Below are positions 1 to 8,403 of a stretch of 64,000 bases of DNA, one piece after another. The notes beneath the pieces are model-generated. The model saw nothing but the letters and a program-made list of their open reading frames with translations, was not told the origin of the DNA and ran no database searches. Position numbers and translations under genes: made by a program. Position 1 is the first letter of the stretch; each line of letters starts with the position of its first letter. The DNA is from CATOSK01 sp963665735. Its GTDB lineage: Bacteria; Chloroflexota; Dehalococcoidia; Lucifugimonadales; UBA3495. The DNA lies in assembly GCA_963665735.1 (NCBI GenBank), contig OY762444.1, forward strand, positions 1,178,001 to 1,242,000. The letters run 5' to 3'.

Positions 1-1
1 G

Positions 2-319
2 GGATACCAGATAGGCTCAGGGTTCGAGAACAATCCCGGCTTTGACCGGGTCAACCGGGCCTGCCTGCTGGGATTCCTGGACCTCCTGGCACTGGCCGAC
101 TGGAACAACGAACGGGCCAACGAGAACCTGCAGCAGGCGATGAACGCCCTGGCCCACGTATCCGGGGAGGAATCCACCAACTACGCCCGGCTGATGGTAT
201 CGGCCCACAACGACCGGCTGGAAACTCCGGCGGAACTTCTGGACTGGGTGGAGCGGGCGCTGAAACTCATCGAATGGCTGGACTGGGAAGAACAACGGAT
301 GATGGACAGCAGCCACTGA
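2..319 (+). CDS. DUF6197-like small protein, 5' end outside window
   Basis: The reading frame is open from the window edge to TGA at 317-319, giving about 105 residues of a C-terminal part. Its last 40 residues contain VSAHNDRLETPAELLDWVERA. The same pattern (a polar residue, HND or WND, then TP-E-xx and an amphipathic helix) ends the genes at 1136-1570 and 1567-1995 and, more distantly, those at 15568-16245 and 28037-28501. That helix pattern and the central C-xx-GF segment resemble the DUF6197 family of phage and actinobacterial proteins of unknown function. It is the first of a tandem set of paralogues. The family match is by eye. Confidence 0.75.
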   Translation, partial: GYQIGSGFENNPGFDRVNRACLLGFLDLLALADWNNERANENLQQAMNALAHVSGEESTNYARLMVSAHNDRLETPAELLDWVERALKLIEWLDWEEQRMMDSSH

Positions 320-350
320 ACACCGACCACCGTCCAATTGGGAGAAGAAA

Positions 351-1139
351 ATGCCCAGGTACTTGATTGACGTTCCCCCGGAGCGATCGGAACAACTGGA
401 ACCCACGCTGTTCCTGCTGGGAATCAGGTTCGATATTTTTGACAACCTGACCGCCGTGGAGCGGGACCCGGAACCCGACGACGTCATCTTTGACGGGCGG
501 GACCTGGAGTGGCTGCCCGGCGCGCTGAACCCCTGCCTGGAAGCCATGGGGGAGGAACTCCGGATCCGGGAGGACCCCCGGAGCGCCGGGCCCGGGGCCT
601 GCCAGTCGCTTTTGTACCTGGCCCGGCTGCACACCGACTGGGGAGACAAGCCCCGCCGCCGGGAGGCGTTGGAGATAAACCGGTACGCCTGGGAAAGGCT
701 GGCGGAGAACCACCCCGCGCTGGTTCACCGGGTCGGCGAGGCCCCGGCCCCGCCGGCGGAGACGGAATCCGCCGCAGTGACGGTGACGAGCGAAAATAAC
801 CTGCCGCCGGAGATGCCCCGGTCGGTGTTGACCCGCACGTCCCGGGGCTGGCATCTGGCCGCCGACGTGGGAGTTCCGGCCCTGCTGCTGCGGATGGCGT
901 TGGAGGTCCAGGGAGGGTTGGCCCAAGTCCCCCGGGCCGGGATTGATGAAATCCGGCGGGCGGCGCCCTCGGCGGAGGAACTGCTCCGGGACGAGGCCGA
1001 GCGGGTCGGATTGCCGGAGTTAGTGCAGGACGCGGTGGACGCGGCCGCGGACAGGTTGACTGAACGGGTATTGCACGTCCTGATTCCGAAAGAAGAGGTC
1101 AGCGCCCTGACGGAACTGCTGGAGGAGAGACCCGAATGA
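351..1139 (+). CDS. Hypothetical protein, 262 aa
   Basis: ATG at 351 follows GGGAGAAGAAA with good spacing. The protein is acidic, soluble and without membrane segments. The N-terminal half (about 1-135) and C-terminal half (about 165-262) are separated by an Ala/Pro-rich linker near residues 130-150, so it is probably two domains. The C-terminal half is alpha-helical and rich in Ala, Glu and Arg. I recognise no family. Its stop overlaps the start of the next gene by four bases (ATGA), so it is translationally coupled to the DUF6197-like pair that follows. Confidence 0.75.
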   Translation: MPRYLIDVPPERSEQLEPTLFLLGIRFDIFDNLTAVERDPEPDDVIFDGRDLEWLPGALNPCLEAMGEELRIREDPRSAGPGACQSLLYLARLHTDWGDKPRRREALEINRYAWERLAENHPALVHRVGEAPAPPAETESAAVTVTSENNLPPEMPRSVLTRTSRGWHLAADVGVPALLLRMALEVQGGLAQVPRAGIDEIRRAAPSAEELLRDEAERVGLPELVQDAVDAAADRLTERVLHVLIPKEEVSALTELLEERPE

Positions 1140-1570
1140 AACCCATCCTGGAAGTAATCGGCGACGTCCCGCGCCACGACGGCCTGGCCTGGCTGCGGGC
1201 GGTCCGGGATCTGATAACCGGCGAGCCGGAACGCTGGCTCCGAGACACGGAATGGGAGGACGAGACCGAGCGGTTGGAGTACCCGCCCCAGCCGGAACCC
1301 GGGGAGGTGACCCGGGTCTGCGCCCTGGGGTTCGGGACGCTGCTGAACCACCACAACGAATTTGCCCTCCCGTCCCAGAACGCGTACGGCGAGTACATCA
1401 AAGCCTTGGCCCGGACGGTGGACGACGAACGTCTGATGCCCGTCACCGATGTGGGGGAAAGCCAGTGGACGGTCTGGACCCACAACGATGAAAACGTGGA
1501 GACCCCGGCCGAGTTCGTCGATTGGGCGGAACGGGCCATAACATTCCTGGAGGAGGAACGGGAAAGATGA
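1136..1570 (+). CDS. DUF6197-like protein, 144 aa
   Basis: The start ATG overlaps the previous stop. The N-terminus (KPILEVIGDVPRHDGLAWLRAV) is closely matched by the next gene (IPIVEVIESTPENDALEWLRAV), and both continue with an EPxRW or QPARW motif, a central VC-ALGFG segment and a C-terminal HNDENVETPAEFVDWAERA helix. This W..C/GF..xND..TP-E order is that of DUF6197, whose function is unknown. It forms a tandem duplicate pair with 1567-1995 and has a third relative at the window edge. Confidence 0.8.
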   Translation: MKPILEVIGDVPRHDGLAWLRAVRDLITGEPERWLRDTEWEDETERLEYPPQPEPGEVTRVCALGFGTLLNHHNEFALPSQNAYGEYIKALARTVDDERLMPVTDVGESQWTVWTHNDENVETPAEFVDWAERAITFLEEERER

Positions 1571-1995
1571 TCCCGATTGTGGAAGTGATTGAATCCACGC
1601 CGGAGAACGACGCCCTGGAGTGGCTGCGGGCGGTGCGGAACCTGGTCAAGGAGCAACCCGCACGCTGGCTGCAGGGAAACCTGTGGGAGAACGAGGGCCG
1701 CGAGGCCCCGGACCTGCTGGAGCCGGGGCAGGTGACCTACGCCTGCGCCGCCGGGTTCGGCTGTCTGCTGGACAACCGCCACCGCAAGACGTATGAGTCC
1801 CACGAGGCCTACCGGGTTTACGTGCAGACGCTGGCCCGGACGGTGGACCCGGAGCACCTGCTGCCGGAACAGGGATTCCGGGAAAGCGAGCGTACGGTGG
1901 AGTCCCACAACGACGAGGAAGTGCAGACCCCGGAGCAGTTCGTGGCATGGCTGGAGCGGGGCATGGAGTTCTTGGAAGCGGCCGGCGGCCGGTGA
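1567..1995 (+). CDS. DUF6197-like protein, 142 aa
   Basis: I choose the ATG at 1567 rather than any upstream in-frame start. It overlaps the preceding TGA by ATGA, and the N-terminus then aligns with its neighbour without overhang. The protein repeats the architecture of 1136-1570: an N-terminal EVIESTPEN helix, a QPARW motif, a central YACAAGFGCLL segment and a C-terminal SHNDEEVQTPEQFVAWLERG. The two genes are recent tandem duplicates. Function is unknown. Confidence 0.8.
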   Translation: MIPIVEVIESTPENDALEWLRAVRNLVKEQPARWLQGNLWENEGREAPDLLEPGQVTYACAAGFGCLLDNRHRKTYESHEAYRVYVQTLARTVDPEHLLPEQGFRESERTVESHNDEEVQTPEQFVAWLERGMEFLEAAGGR

Positions 1996-2066
1996 CCGTT
2001 TATCAGGCCACACTCCAACCATTCACTATTCACTAGCCACCAACCACCGGCCACCGGAGAAGAAAG

Positions 2067-2495
2067 ATGAACAAGGAAAACCTGGTGAAGATACGGGACT
2101 TCCTGTACGAAATGGACGACTCCAATCCCGATTCCTTCAACATGAATTCGTGGAGCGAGTGCGACCTGCCGCAGGCCCTGGCCGCCCGGGACGACCCCTG
2201 GAACTGCGGGACCACTTCGTGCATCGCCGGCTGGACGGTGATTTGGCTGGGGACCGGACAAGAGATCCGGAAGTGTTTCGGAGAAGGGTCCGATGGATGC
2301 CTGACGGTCAACGAACAGGCCATCATCGACCTGGCGCAGCAGATCCTCGACCTGGACGACGGCGAGATGATGGACCTGTTCTGCCCCACGGAGGGAGGCT
2401 CGGAGGATGCGACTCCCCGCCACGCCGCCCTGGTCATGGACGGCATGATTGCGAACGGCGTGGTGGACTGGCAGCCGGCGCTGGAGAGAGCGTGA
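2067..2495 (+). CDS. Phage/plasmid hypothetical protein with CGTTSCIAGW motif, 142 aa
   Basis: The start lies 6 bases after GGAGAAGAAAG. Residues about 48-60 hold a WNCGTTSCIAGW motif, seen in a widespread group of small phage and plasmid proteins of unknown function in which a Cys pair is followed by a buried helix. The C-terminal half is acidic and ends with a helix. An intergenic spacer of CCAC-rich words precedes it. It overlaps the next small membrane-protein start by GTGA. Confidence 0.7.
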   Translation: MNKENLVKIRDFLYEMDDSNPDSFNMNSWSECDLPQALAARDDPWNCGTTSCIAGWTVIWLGTGQEIRKCFGEGSDGCLTVNEQAIIDLAQQILDLDDGEMMDLFCPTEGGSEDATPRHAALVMDGMIANGVVDWQPALERA

Positions 2496-2698
2496 ACCGG
2501 ATGAGGATACTCAAGCCTCACATCCTGGCGACGGTAGTGGGATTCATCCTGACCGTAGCATCTCCCATCATTCTAACGATAGCCTTCAGCGTCGTACCGA
2601 CCAAGGAGATGCAACTTATAACGGCGGTTGCCATGCTGTGGATCTGGATAATCGGCGCAGCCCTGTTCCTGAAAGGAATCTATGGAAAGTCAACGTGA
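2492..2698 (+). CDS. Small membrane protein, 68 aa
   Basis: The GTG at 2492 overlaps the preceding stop (GTGA). An ATG nine bases later (2501) is an alternative that gives 65 residues. The protein consists of two hydrophobic segments (about residues 10-31 and 42-62) joined by a short polar turn, and ends in a basic tail. No family is recognisable. It sits with another two-helix protein (2771-3019), suggesting a small membrane pair. Confidence 0.6.
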   Translation: MNRMRILKPHILATVVGFILTVASPIILTIAFSVVPTKEMQLITAVAMLWIWIIGAALFLKGIYGKST

Positions 2699-2770
2699 GG
2701 ACAGCCGGCGACGTGGAAAGGGCATCAACTCCACCGCCCCGATTTTTTCATTCCGGGGAGGACAAACCTG

Positions 2771-3019
2771 ATGAGGAAATCCGAACTGCTGCAAAGCACG
2801 GCCATCCTGGGGATAATCCTGGTATTCCTGGGCCTCACGGCCGCAGCGGCAATTCCCTACGGGTTCGACCTGGACGACCGGGGGCAGAATCTACTGGTGG
2901 CGGGGGCGGGATTCATCGCCGCAACCGGCGTCATCCTGATGTTCCTGGGATGTCTCTGGAAGGTTCCCTGGGACCAAACTGCACCGGAAACCGAACAACC
3001 GGAGGACAGGAAAGCATGA
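2771..3019 (+). CDS. Small membrane protein, 82 aa
   Basis: Two transmembrane helices are visible (about residues 9-30 and 42-65), followed by an acidic tail. The ATG follows GGGGAGGACAA. Its stop overlaps the start of the interrupted gene at 3016 (ATGA), so it was once coupled to that gene. Function unknown. Confidence 0.65.
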   Translation: MRKSELLQSTAILGIILVFLGLTAAAAIPYGFDLDDRGQNLLVAGAGFIAATGVILMFLGCLWKVPWDQTAPETEQPEDRKA

Positions 3020-3075
3020 GCAGGACCATCCACGTCCACGCGATGAGCATATAGGCGAAGAAAGAAAAATCGCCC

Positions 3076-5112
3076 TGGAAATGAGCCGCGGGATTGCCAA
3101 TATCCGGTTACACCAGCGGCCAAAGTTCAGGCCATGCCTGCCACTTCTGGACGAACAAGACTCCATAAGCAGCAATTATTGCAAGACCCGCCAGAACCGA
3201 CAGCCGTTGCTCCCAGGTCCGGCGATCCGAATGGTGTATTATTCCACCTTCTTGCTCCGCATCCTGAAAAGCCACGCCATGTCCTCTATATTCAGGGTTG
3301 GACTCCAGGATCCGGGTAGTCCGGTCTCGTTGAAGATCAAAGACGTTGAATGTCAAAAAAATTATGACAGACGGGAAAAGCATTGTGAACATTTCCACCA
3401 GGAACCCGGTCAATCCTTGAACTCCGGAAGGACGAGAGAACAAGGCGGTTCCAACAACCAAGAAGGCAAAAATAACCAAGGCACATATTTCACCGAAATT
3501 TATCCCCTTCTGCCTGGAATGGGCCAACACGTCCAAGTCAACCTCGATTTCACGCAGTTTTTTTCTATCTTCGCCTGAAGCATCAAACAGAGCTTCACTT
3601 ACGGATTGACGGGCTTGGGTATAGTTCACCTGCAGTTCGCGTCCACCTTCTTCATCCATTCTAATCACATACTGGGCCACCGATTGATTTAAAATTCCCC
3701 GTCCCGCCATTTCCTCCAGATCACGGAAGAGCTTGAAGGTTAAGTTATCCTCCTCCTGGGTCCGGTTTGCCAGGCGCACAACACGGAAGGACAGTATCAA
3801 GGCAAACACCGTTGCGGAAAGAAACAAAATATCAAAGTACGCATCGGACTTTCCAAACCACTGCATACTTTCCGTGCCGCGGAGATATACCCATGTACCA
3901 CAAACCCATAGAGACACGACCAGAGCCTTGAATCCAAGCAATCTTTCCGCCTCAAAATTTATCAGAAGGTTCGCGGAAACAATGGCAGCCGTGCCGATGA
4001 CCAGGAAAGGAACATAAACTTCACCGACTCCAGACAGGGTTACAAGCCAACTTGGAATGCTGGATCCGGATATGTTTTCAATCCAAAACGGAATGCCTGC
4101 GACTGAGATCAGGAACATCCAGAACAGGGCAACAACCGAAGTCGCGTAGGGCATCGCGTTAAGTCCCAAATTGCTGGTCATCAAGTTGGACCATCGGAAT
4201 AAAGCCGTGCCACCAGCATGAAGTATGAAACCGCCGAAGATTGCAGTAAGCAATACGTTGAATTGAAAATCTCCTCCCGTAGCAACTCCTATCAGCCCGC
4301 TTATAGGAACACTCAATACACTGCCAATAGCGAATCCCAGGATTGCGCCGAAAACCTCCAGGTGACTCCTGTCGATTTCCAGTTCCATTATTGAGTGGAA
4401 TCTCGAAGCCTTATCAGCCAGTTCCCTTCCCCACAAAAAAGTAAATGCGCCAAAGGAGGAGAACACAGCCGCCAATATGGCCAAACTTGTTCCCCTGAAC
4501 AAATCCAGCAAATTAAAATTTATTACTGCGTACGCCAGTTTTCCCGGATCCAAGTCGGATCCCTCGCTGATCACTATGAAAGCAACACCGAGGAATGCCA
4601 GAGCCATGAAAGACACTACGGAAGGAATGTTCTTGCGGTACCGGCCCTCCCGCCTATAGGCCAGCGCCATAATGATCACGAAACCGATAGGCCAAGTGTA
4701 AAACAGCACTGTCGCAGCAGCAGCATCTATGAAATCAGTTGCCCACGCAAACAGCGCATATTCCAGTCCCTGGGCAACCATGAAGACAAGCATCCAGTGA
4801 AATGTGCGGTTTATGACCAGACGATGAACATCCCTACTGCAGAAAAGCTGCCTGAAGAACAGGTACAGAATAAGAAGACAACCTGCGCCTGTGCCCAATC
4901 TCCAAAAAGCGCTGAAATAAAAAGGGCTATCCACTGCGTTCGCACCAATTATGATCAAAGGCACGATTGAAAATACAAACACCGATCCGGCCATCACGAA
5001 AGTCGCTAGAAAGTCCCTCACATACCTGCCTTCTCCACCATCACGATTTGGGACAAACATAAACCTCACCATTCCGATTTTCTGGAATTATATACAATTC
5101 CAGTCATGGAAA
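3076..5112. mobile_element. AT-richer insertion carrying the DMT/EamA gene, with TGGAAA at both ends
   Basis: The two halves of the broken gene at 3016-5375 meet the foreign segment at TGGAAA (3076-3081) and TGGAAA (5107-5112). Joining the halves through one copy restores a protein order (AKKEKSPWKAHARA) that parallels the intact paralogue (AKREGRIPVHAWA). The six bases are therefore a plausible target-site duplication. The inside is clearly richer in A and T than its surroundings and holds one gene, a transporter-like protein on the minus strand. I see no transposase, integrase or terminal inverted repeats, so the mechanism of entry is open. Confidence 0.6.
3108..5072 (-). CDS. DMT/EamA-type membrane protein with extra C-terminal domain, 654 aa
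   Basis: The N-terminal two thirds hold about ten hydrophobic helices in the two-times-five layout of drug/metabolite (EamA) transporters. They include the family-like AAAATVLFYTWPIGFVIIMAL stretch near residue 95 and a second repeat around residues 235-385. Beyond about residue 425 comes a domain not found in ordinary EamA proteins: a charged helical segment, a conserved LAHSRQKGINFGE motif and two or three further membrane helices, with DLQRDRTTRIL near the end. Paralogues lie at 18187-20010 and, in pieces, at 20489-20660 and 21334-21951. Base composition is AT-richer than in neighbouring genes, a sign of recent transfer. The substrate is unknown. Confidence 0.8.
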   Translation of the reverse strand: MVRFMFVPNRDGGEGRYVRDFLATFVMAGSVFVFSIVPLIIIGANAVDSPFYFSAFWRLGTGAGCLLILYLFFRQLFCSRDVHRLVINRTFHWMLVFMVAQGLEYALFAWATDFIDAAAATVLFYTWPIGFVIIMALAYRREGRYRKNIPSVVSFMALAFLGVAFIVISEGSDLDPGKLAYAVINFNLLDLFRGTSLAILAAVFSSFGAFTFLWGRELADKASRFHSIMELEIDRSHLEVFGAILGFAIGSVLSVPISGLIGVATGGDFQFNVLLTAIFGGFILHAGGTALFRWSNLMTSNLGLNAMPYATSVVALFWMFLISVAGIPFWIENISGSSIPSWLVTLSGVGEVYVPFLVIGTAAIVSANLLINFEAERLLGFKALVVSLWVCGTWVYLRGTESMQWFGKSDAYFDILFLSATVFALILSFRVVRLANRTQEEDNLTFKLFRDLEEMAGRGILNQSVAQYVIRMDEEGGRELQVNYTQARQSVSEALFDASGEDRKKLREIEVDLDVLAHSRQKGINFGEICALVIFAFLVVGTALFSRPSGVQGLTGFLVEMFTMLFPSVIIFLTFNVFDLQRDRTTRILESNPEYRGHGVAFQDAEQEGGIIHHSDRRTWEQRLSVLAGLAIIAAYGVLFVQKWQAWPELWPLV

Positions 5113-5421
5113 GCCCACGCCCGGGCGTCAACGTCATTGACCGGCGGTCCTTTCACGACACCGGAACATACGACGGAGATGCCCTTCGCCGGGCGTTGTC
5201 GCGAAAGGCTGCTTACAACGACCGGATGAGAACCCATCTGGGCGCGGTGACCGAGGCGCTGTCACTGTTGCCCCGCTCCCGGGTAGAGTTGGGCCGGGGG
5301 TGGTGATGCACGTGGGCAGCCCCCCCGGTCAAAGCCATCGCCGGTCGGGAACGGGAATTCCCTGAGGGTGAATAAGCGCGGCCGGCGAACGGGAGCCATC
5401 CACCGGCCACCGGAGGAAAGC

Positions 5422-6063
5422 ATGAGCAGGAACATCCACATTCACGCGGTGAGCGCTTCGGCGAAGCGGGAGGGCCGGATCCCAGTCCACGCCTGGGCCT
5501 TCAGCATCACGGACAAGGACCCGTTTCACGACACCGGCAGCTGGGACGGCAACGCCCTTCGCAGGGCGCTGTCGCGGAGATCCACCTTCCGCAGTGAACG
5601 GTTGAGCGTCCAGCTGGAGGCGGTGACCGAGGCCCTGATGCTGCTGGCCCGTTCCCGGGTCGAGTTCGACCGGGTGGCAGTTCACGTGGGAAACCCCCTG
5701 GCGGACGCCATGGCCGGCTGGGGAAGGGAGTTCCTGGATCACGGGACGGTACACCCGGAGACCTTCCGGGGCGCGTCATGGCTGTGGCTCATCCTGCGGG
5801 GGATCGAATCCCGGGGGATGAACATCGAGTGGAACCCCGAGGGGTGGCAAACCGAGGACTCCAACCACGAGTGGCGGCGGCTGACGAGCCGGGCCCGGGA
5901 GGAGTTGGAGGAGTTTCCCGGCCTGCCGGAGCAGTCCCAGGAGCTGACCGAGATCGTAGTGGCCAGGATAGCCGAGCTGGTTTCCCGGGTCGGTCTGAAC
6001 CCCGAGGCGGAGGAATTCCGCCGGGAGATGGAAGCGCTGGGCCGGGATGCAATCCCGGCGTGA
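5422..6063 (+). CDS. Hypothetical protein, possibly a degenerate RNase H-like fold, 213 aa
   Basis: I start at ATG 5422, which follows CGGAGGAAAGC and matches the start of the broken copy at 3016. The order of elements recalls RNase HI: N-terminal strands (HIHAVSASAKREGR, HAWAFSITDK), a helix beginning LEAVTEALMLL, a strand VAVHVGNPL, a helix at ASWLWLILRGI and a final W-x-EG-x9-N helix. The acidic active-site residues are not all in place, so an enzymatic role is doubtful. The C-terminal 60 residues form a charged helical tail. This is the intact member of a duplicated pair. Confidence 0.65.
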   Translation: MSRNIHIHAVSASAKREGRIPVHAWAFSITDKDPFHDTGSWDGNALRRALSRRSTFRSERLSVQLEAVTEALMLLARSRVEFDRVAVHVGNPLADAMAGWGREFLDHGTVHPETFRGASWLWLILRGIESRGMNIEWNPEGWQTEDSNHEWRRLTSRAREELEEFPGLPEQSQELTEIVVARIAELVSRVGLNPEAEEFRREMEALGRDAIPA

Positions 6064-6077
6064 CGGAGGAAGGATTC

Positions 6078-6587
6078 GTGACCCGGTACGATGACAACAC
6101 GGAACGGGAGCAATGGGAGATAGACGCCGATACCTGGGATCGATACTACTACGAGATGGAAGTCGGCAAGTTCATTCAATATCACGCCGGCCGGAACATG
6201 GAACTGAAAAAGGTTCAACTGCTCAAGGGCGGGTACGCGCAACAGGATGAAGAACTCACCCGCCGGACCGAGGAAGCGGGCAGGAAGGGACTGCTCACGT
6301 GGGAGCGGCACGACGAGATATGGACGGTTCAAATGATGTTCTCCGGCGTCCGGCGGGACGGCAGTGAAACCCCGGTAATAGTCCTGGCCGACGTGAACCT
6401 CGCGGCCGGCAGCGAGAACCTGGACCGGGCGGTAAACCGGGCCGGCATACTGGCGTCCATCGTCAGCGAGGAGGTGATTCCCGCGGTGATCTGCGAGAGC
6501 ATCAGCCCCGAGAGGAAGAGGGAAACCGAGGAAAAGGGAGTGACGGTCATCGTCGCCAAGCGTAAGAGACCGCCCCCGCAGTATTGA
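6078..6587 (+). CDS. Hypothetical protein, 169 aa
   Basis: No ATG fits. GTG 6078 lies 5 bases after GGAGGAAGGA and is the likely start, 14 bases after the previous stop. The protein is soluble and strongly charged. Its middle (residues about 80-145) looks like an alpha/beta domain with a hydrophobic strand VIVLADVNL and a helix with EEVIPAVICESI. I recognise no family. It is the last gene before a strong terminator at 6611. Confidence 0.65.
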   Translation: MTRYDDNTEREQWEIDADTWDRYYYEMEVGKFIQYHAGRNMELKKVQLLKGGYAQQDEELTRRTEEAGRKGLLTWERHDEIWTVQMMFSGVRRDGSETPVIVLADVNLAAGSENLDRAVNRAGILASIVSEEVIPAVICESISPERKRETEEKGVTVIVAKRKRPPPQY

Positions 6588-6610
6588 AATTCAGGATACC
6601 CAACCAGCCG

Positions 6611-6641
6611 CCCCCGCCGTGAAAGGCGGGGGTATTTTTTT
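6611..6641 (+). terminator. Rho-independent terminator
   Basis: A CCCCCGCC / GGCGGGGG stem with a short GTGAAA loop is followed by TATTTTTTT. It closes the first block of small genes and separates it from ardC. Confidence 0.85.
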
Positions 6642-6704
6642 GTGCCCGGCGCCGGGCCGGAACAAACCACGCCCAACGCCAAACCGTGGAGGAGAGAAGG
6701 AACC

Positions 6705-7754
6705 ATGACCACCGCAGCAGTGATTGAAAGGGGAGCCGGCCCCAACCCTGCCAAACGGCAGCCCCAATCAAAAACCCCAAAAAAGCCCCGCCGGAAGGTG
6801 GAGGAGGAGATCGCCGACCGCATCATCGAGCTGCTGGACCGGGGAGACCTGCCCCCGTGGGAGCAGGGCTGGAGCAGGACCGGACGGCATCTTCCCATGA
6901 ACGCCCTCAGCGGCCGGCCCTACCGGGGCATCAACCGGTGGATGACCCTCATCACCCAACGAATCCAGGGTTACGACGACCCCCGCTGGCTGACCTTCAA
7001 GCAGGCCCAGTCCCTGGGCGGCCACGTCCGGGAGGGAGAGAAGTCCACCATGGTGGTCTTCTGGAAGATCGTCAACCGCAAGCCCGCCGGGGAGGAGAAC
7101 CCCGATGAGGGGGAGGTCTTCACCCGGGAATACGACGCCGGAGGCGGAACCGGGGATAAGAAATCCCCCACCTACTCCCTGCTCCGGGCCTACAGCGTCT
7201 TCAACGTGGAGCAGACCGAGGGCTGCCGGCTGGCGGAGCTCCCCGTCCCCGAGCTGCGGGACCACACGCCGTTGGAGGCCGCCCGGCGCATTGTTGACGG
7301 TATGCCCGACCCCCCGGAGATCCAGCACTACCTCCACTCCGACGAGACGCCCCACTACAACGTCGGGCGGGACCGGATACGGGTGCCCGAACCGGGCCGG
7401 TATGCCAACCCGGACCACTATCACGACACGCTGTTCCACGAACTGGTTCACTCCACGGGGCACGAGAAGCGGCTGAACCGCCCCGACCTGGGAGGCCTGG
7501 CGGACATTCACGCCTACGGACGGGAGGAGCTGGTAGCCGGGATGGGGGCGGCGATGCTGTCGGCCCACGCCGGACTGGAGCGGGAGAACGCGGCCCGGGA
7601 CGCCGCCTACGTGCGTCACTGGCGGGACGCGATCCAGGGCGACAAGGCGATGGTGGTGCGGGCGGCGACGCTGGCCCAGAAGGCGGTGGACTACATCCTG
7701 GGAGAAGCGCCGCCCGTCTTTGACCCCACCCCCCTGGACCCCACCCAGGATTAA
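6705..7754 (+). CDS. ardC: ArdC-type anti-restriction protein with zincin domain, 349 aa
   Basis: The chosen ATG (6705) follows GGAGAGAAGGAA. The first ~130 residues match the ArdC N-terminal ssDNA-binding domain (the I-x-ELLDRGDLPPW, PYRGINRWMT, W-TFKQAQSLGGHVREGEK order). The C-terminal part holds a metallopeptidase motif HELVH at residues 245-249 followed by STGH. ArdC proteins enter the recipient with conjugating DNA or are made early there, and protect it from restriction. The gene is followed by a DUF2958 gene, a common companion on mobile elements, and points to conjugation as the life style of this replicon. The start is uncertain by some 20 codons. Confidence 0.93.
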   Translation: MTTAAVIERGAGPNPAKRQPQSKTPKKPRRKVEEEIADRIIELLDRGDLPPWEQGWSRTGRHLPMNALSGRPYRGINRWMTLITQRIQGYDDPRWLTFKQAQSLGGHVREGEKSTMVVFWKIVNRKPAGEENPDEGEVFTREYDAGGGTGDKKSPTYSLLRAYSVFNVEQTEGCRLAELPVPELRDHTPLEAARRIVDGMPDPPEIQHYLHSDETPHYNVGRDRIRVPEPGRYANPDHYHDTLFHELVHSTGHEKRLNRPDLGGLADIHAYGREELVAGMGAAMLSAHAGLERENAARDAAYVRHWRDAIQGDKAMVVRAATLAQKAVDYILGEAPPVFDPTPLDPTQD

Positions 7755-7861
7755 AAGGGCTCCGACCCCACCCCCTGCGCTCATAGCGTTTCAGCCCCTA
7801 CGAGCCAGCCAACGCGCCGGACCGGGGAGGGCGGAAAGCCTTGAAAAGGCTTGACGGCGGA

Positions 7862-7942
7862 AGTGACCGTAGGTCACTGAGGTAATCAGCTTGTCCATCA
7901 GGACAAGCGTTGAGCAGAACAGCTATCGCATCAGCGATAGCG
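7862..7942. repeat. Cluster of three composite hairpins
   Basis: Three small stem-loops lie in the gap between ardC and the next gene: AGTGACC/GGTCACT (7862-7878), AGCTTGTCC/GGACAAGCG (7888-7909) and AGCTATCGC/GCGATAGCG (7921-7942). The outer AGC...GCG and AGT...ACTGA frames recur at 16.4, 16.7, 30.9 and 62.4 kb, while the inner stem bases differ but remain paired. No coding sequence is visible in 7755-7989. Confidence 0.8.
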
Positions 7943-7989
7943 TCGTGAAGTCGAAACCCCGGGCATAGCCCACTCAAACAGGAGGAATC

Positions 7990-8403
7990 ATGTCGCATCC
8001 GGCCTACGAACTGACGCCCCCGGAAATCCTTCGCAAGCTGATTGATAACAGGGACAAGGACTGGGAGGAAAAGCCGGTGGTCAAGATATTTTTCCCCATG
8101 GGATCCGCCACCTGGCTGCTGATTTCCATAACCGACGATACCCCGGGGGAGGAGATCGCCTACGGCCTGGCCGACCTGGGATTCGGCAGTCCTGAAATCG
8201 GCTACGTCAGCCTGAAGGAACTGAGGGAACTCCGGTTTTCCCTCCTTCCCGGCGGCCCCGGGACGCTCCGGTTGGAGCGGGACCTGTACTTCGAGCCGAC
8301 CCACAGCCTGCAGGCCTACACGCTGGCCGCCTGGGCCAACTGCCACATCGTGGAGGACCCCAAACTGATTGAGCAGGCGCTGAACGCCGAGGAGGTCGCG
8401 TGA
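7990..8403 (+). CDS. DUF2958 protein, 137 aa
   Basis: The sequence follows the DUF2958 signature: PVVKIFFPMGSATWLL, then a DLGFGSPEIGYVSLKEL motif and a basic ERDLYFEP segment near residue 97. DUF2958 proteins are small, common on plasmids and integrative elements, and of unknown function. AGGAGG lies just upstream. The stop overlaps the next start by GTGA. Confidence 0.88.
   Translation: MSHPAYELTPPEILRKLIDNRDKDWEEKPVVKIFFPMGSATWLLISITDDTPGEEIAYGLADLGFGSPEIGYVSLKELRELRFSLLPGGPGTLRLERDLYFEPTHSLQAYTLAAWANCHIVEDPKLIEQALNAEEVA

Larger units (their letters stand above)
3016..5375 (+). pseudogene. Interrupted paralogue of the 5422-6063 gene
   Basis: The first codons (MSRTIHVHAMS) match the start of the intact gene at 5422 (MSRNIHIHAVS). 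An in-frame TAG follows almost at once, and after about 65 bases the homology stops. It resumes on the other side of the minus-strand transporter gene at 5107, with HDTGTYDGDALRRALSR against HDTGSWDGNALRRALSR, then LGAVTEALSLLPRSRVE. Two further frame changes near 5295-5345 break the remainder (MHVGSP, then AGREREFPEG). The neighbouring genes overlap this start by ATGA, so the gene was part of the plus-strand operon before the insertion. Confidence 0.8.

Noticed and set aside
3076..5112. Insertion sequence with transposase
   Set aside because: No DDE, serine or tyrosine recombinase gene and no terminal inverted repeats are visible inside the inserted piece.
7862..7942. CRISPR array
   Set aside because: The hairpins differ in stem sequence, have no regular spacer length, and no cas gene is near.
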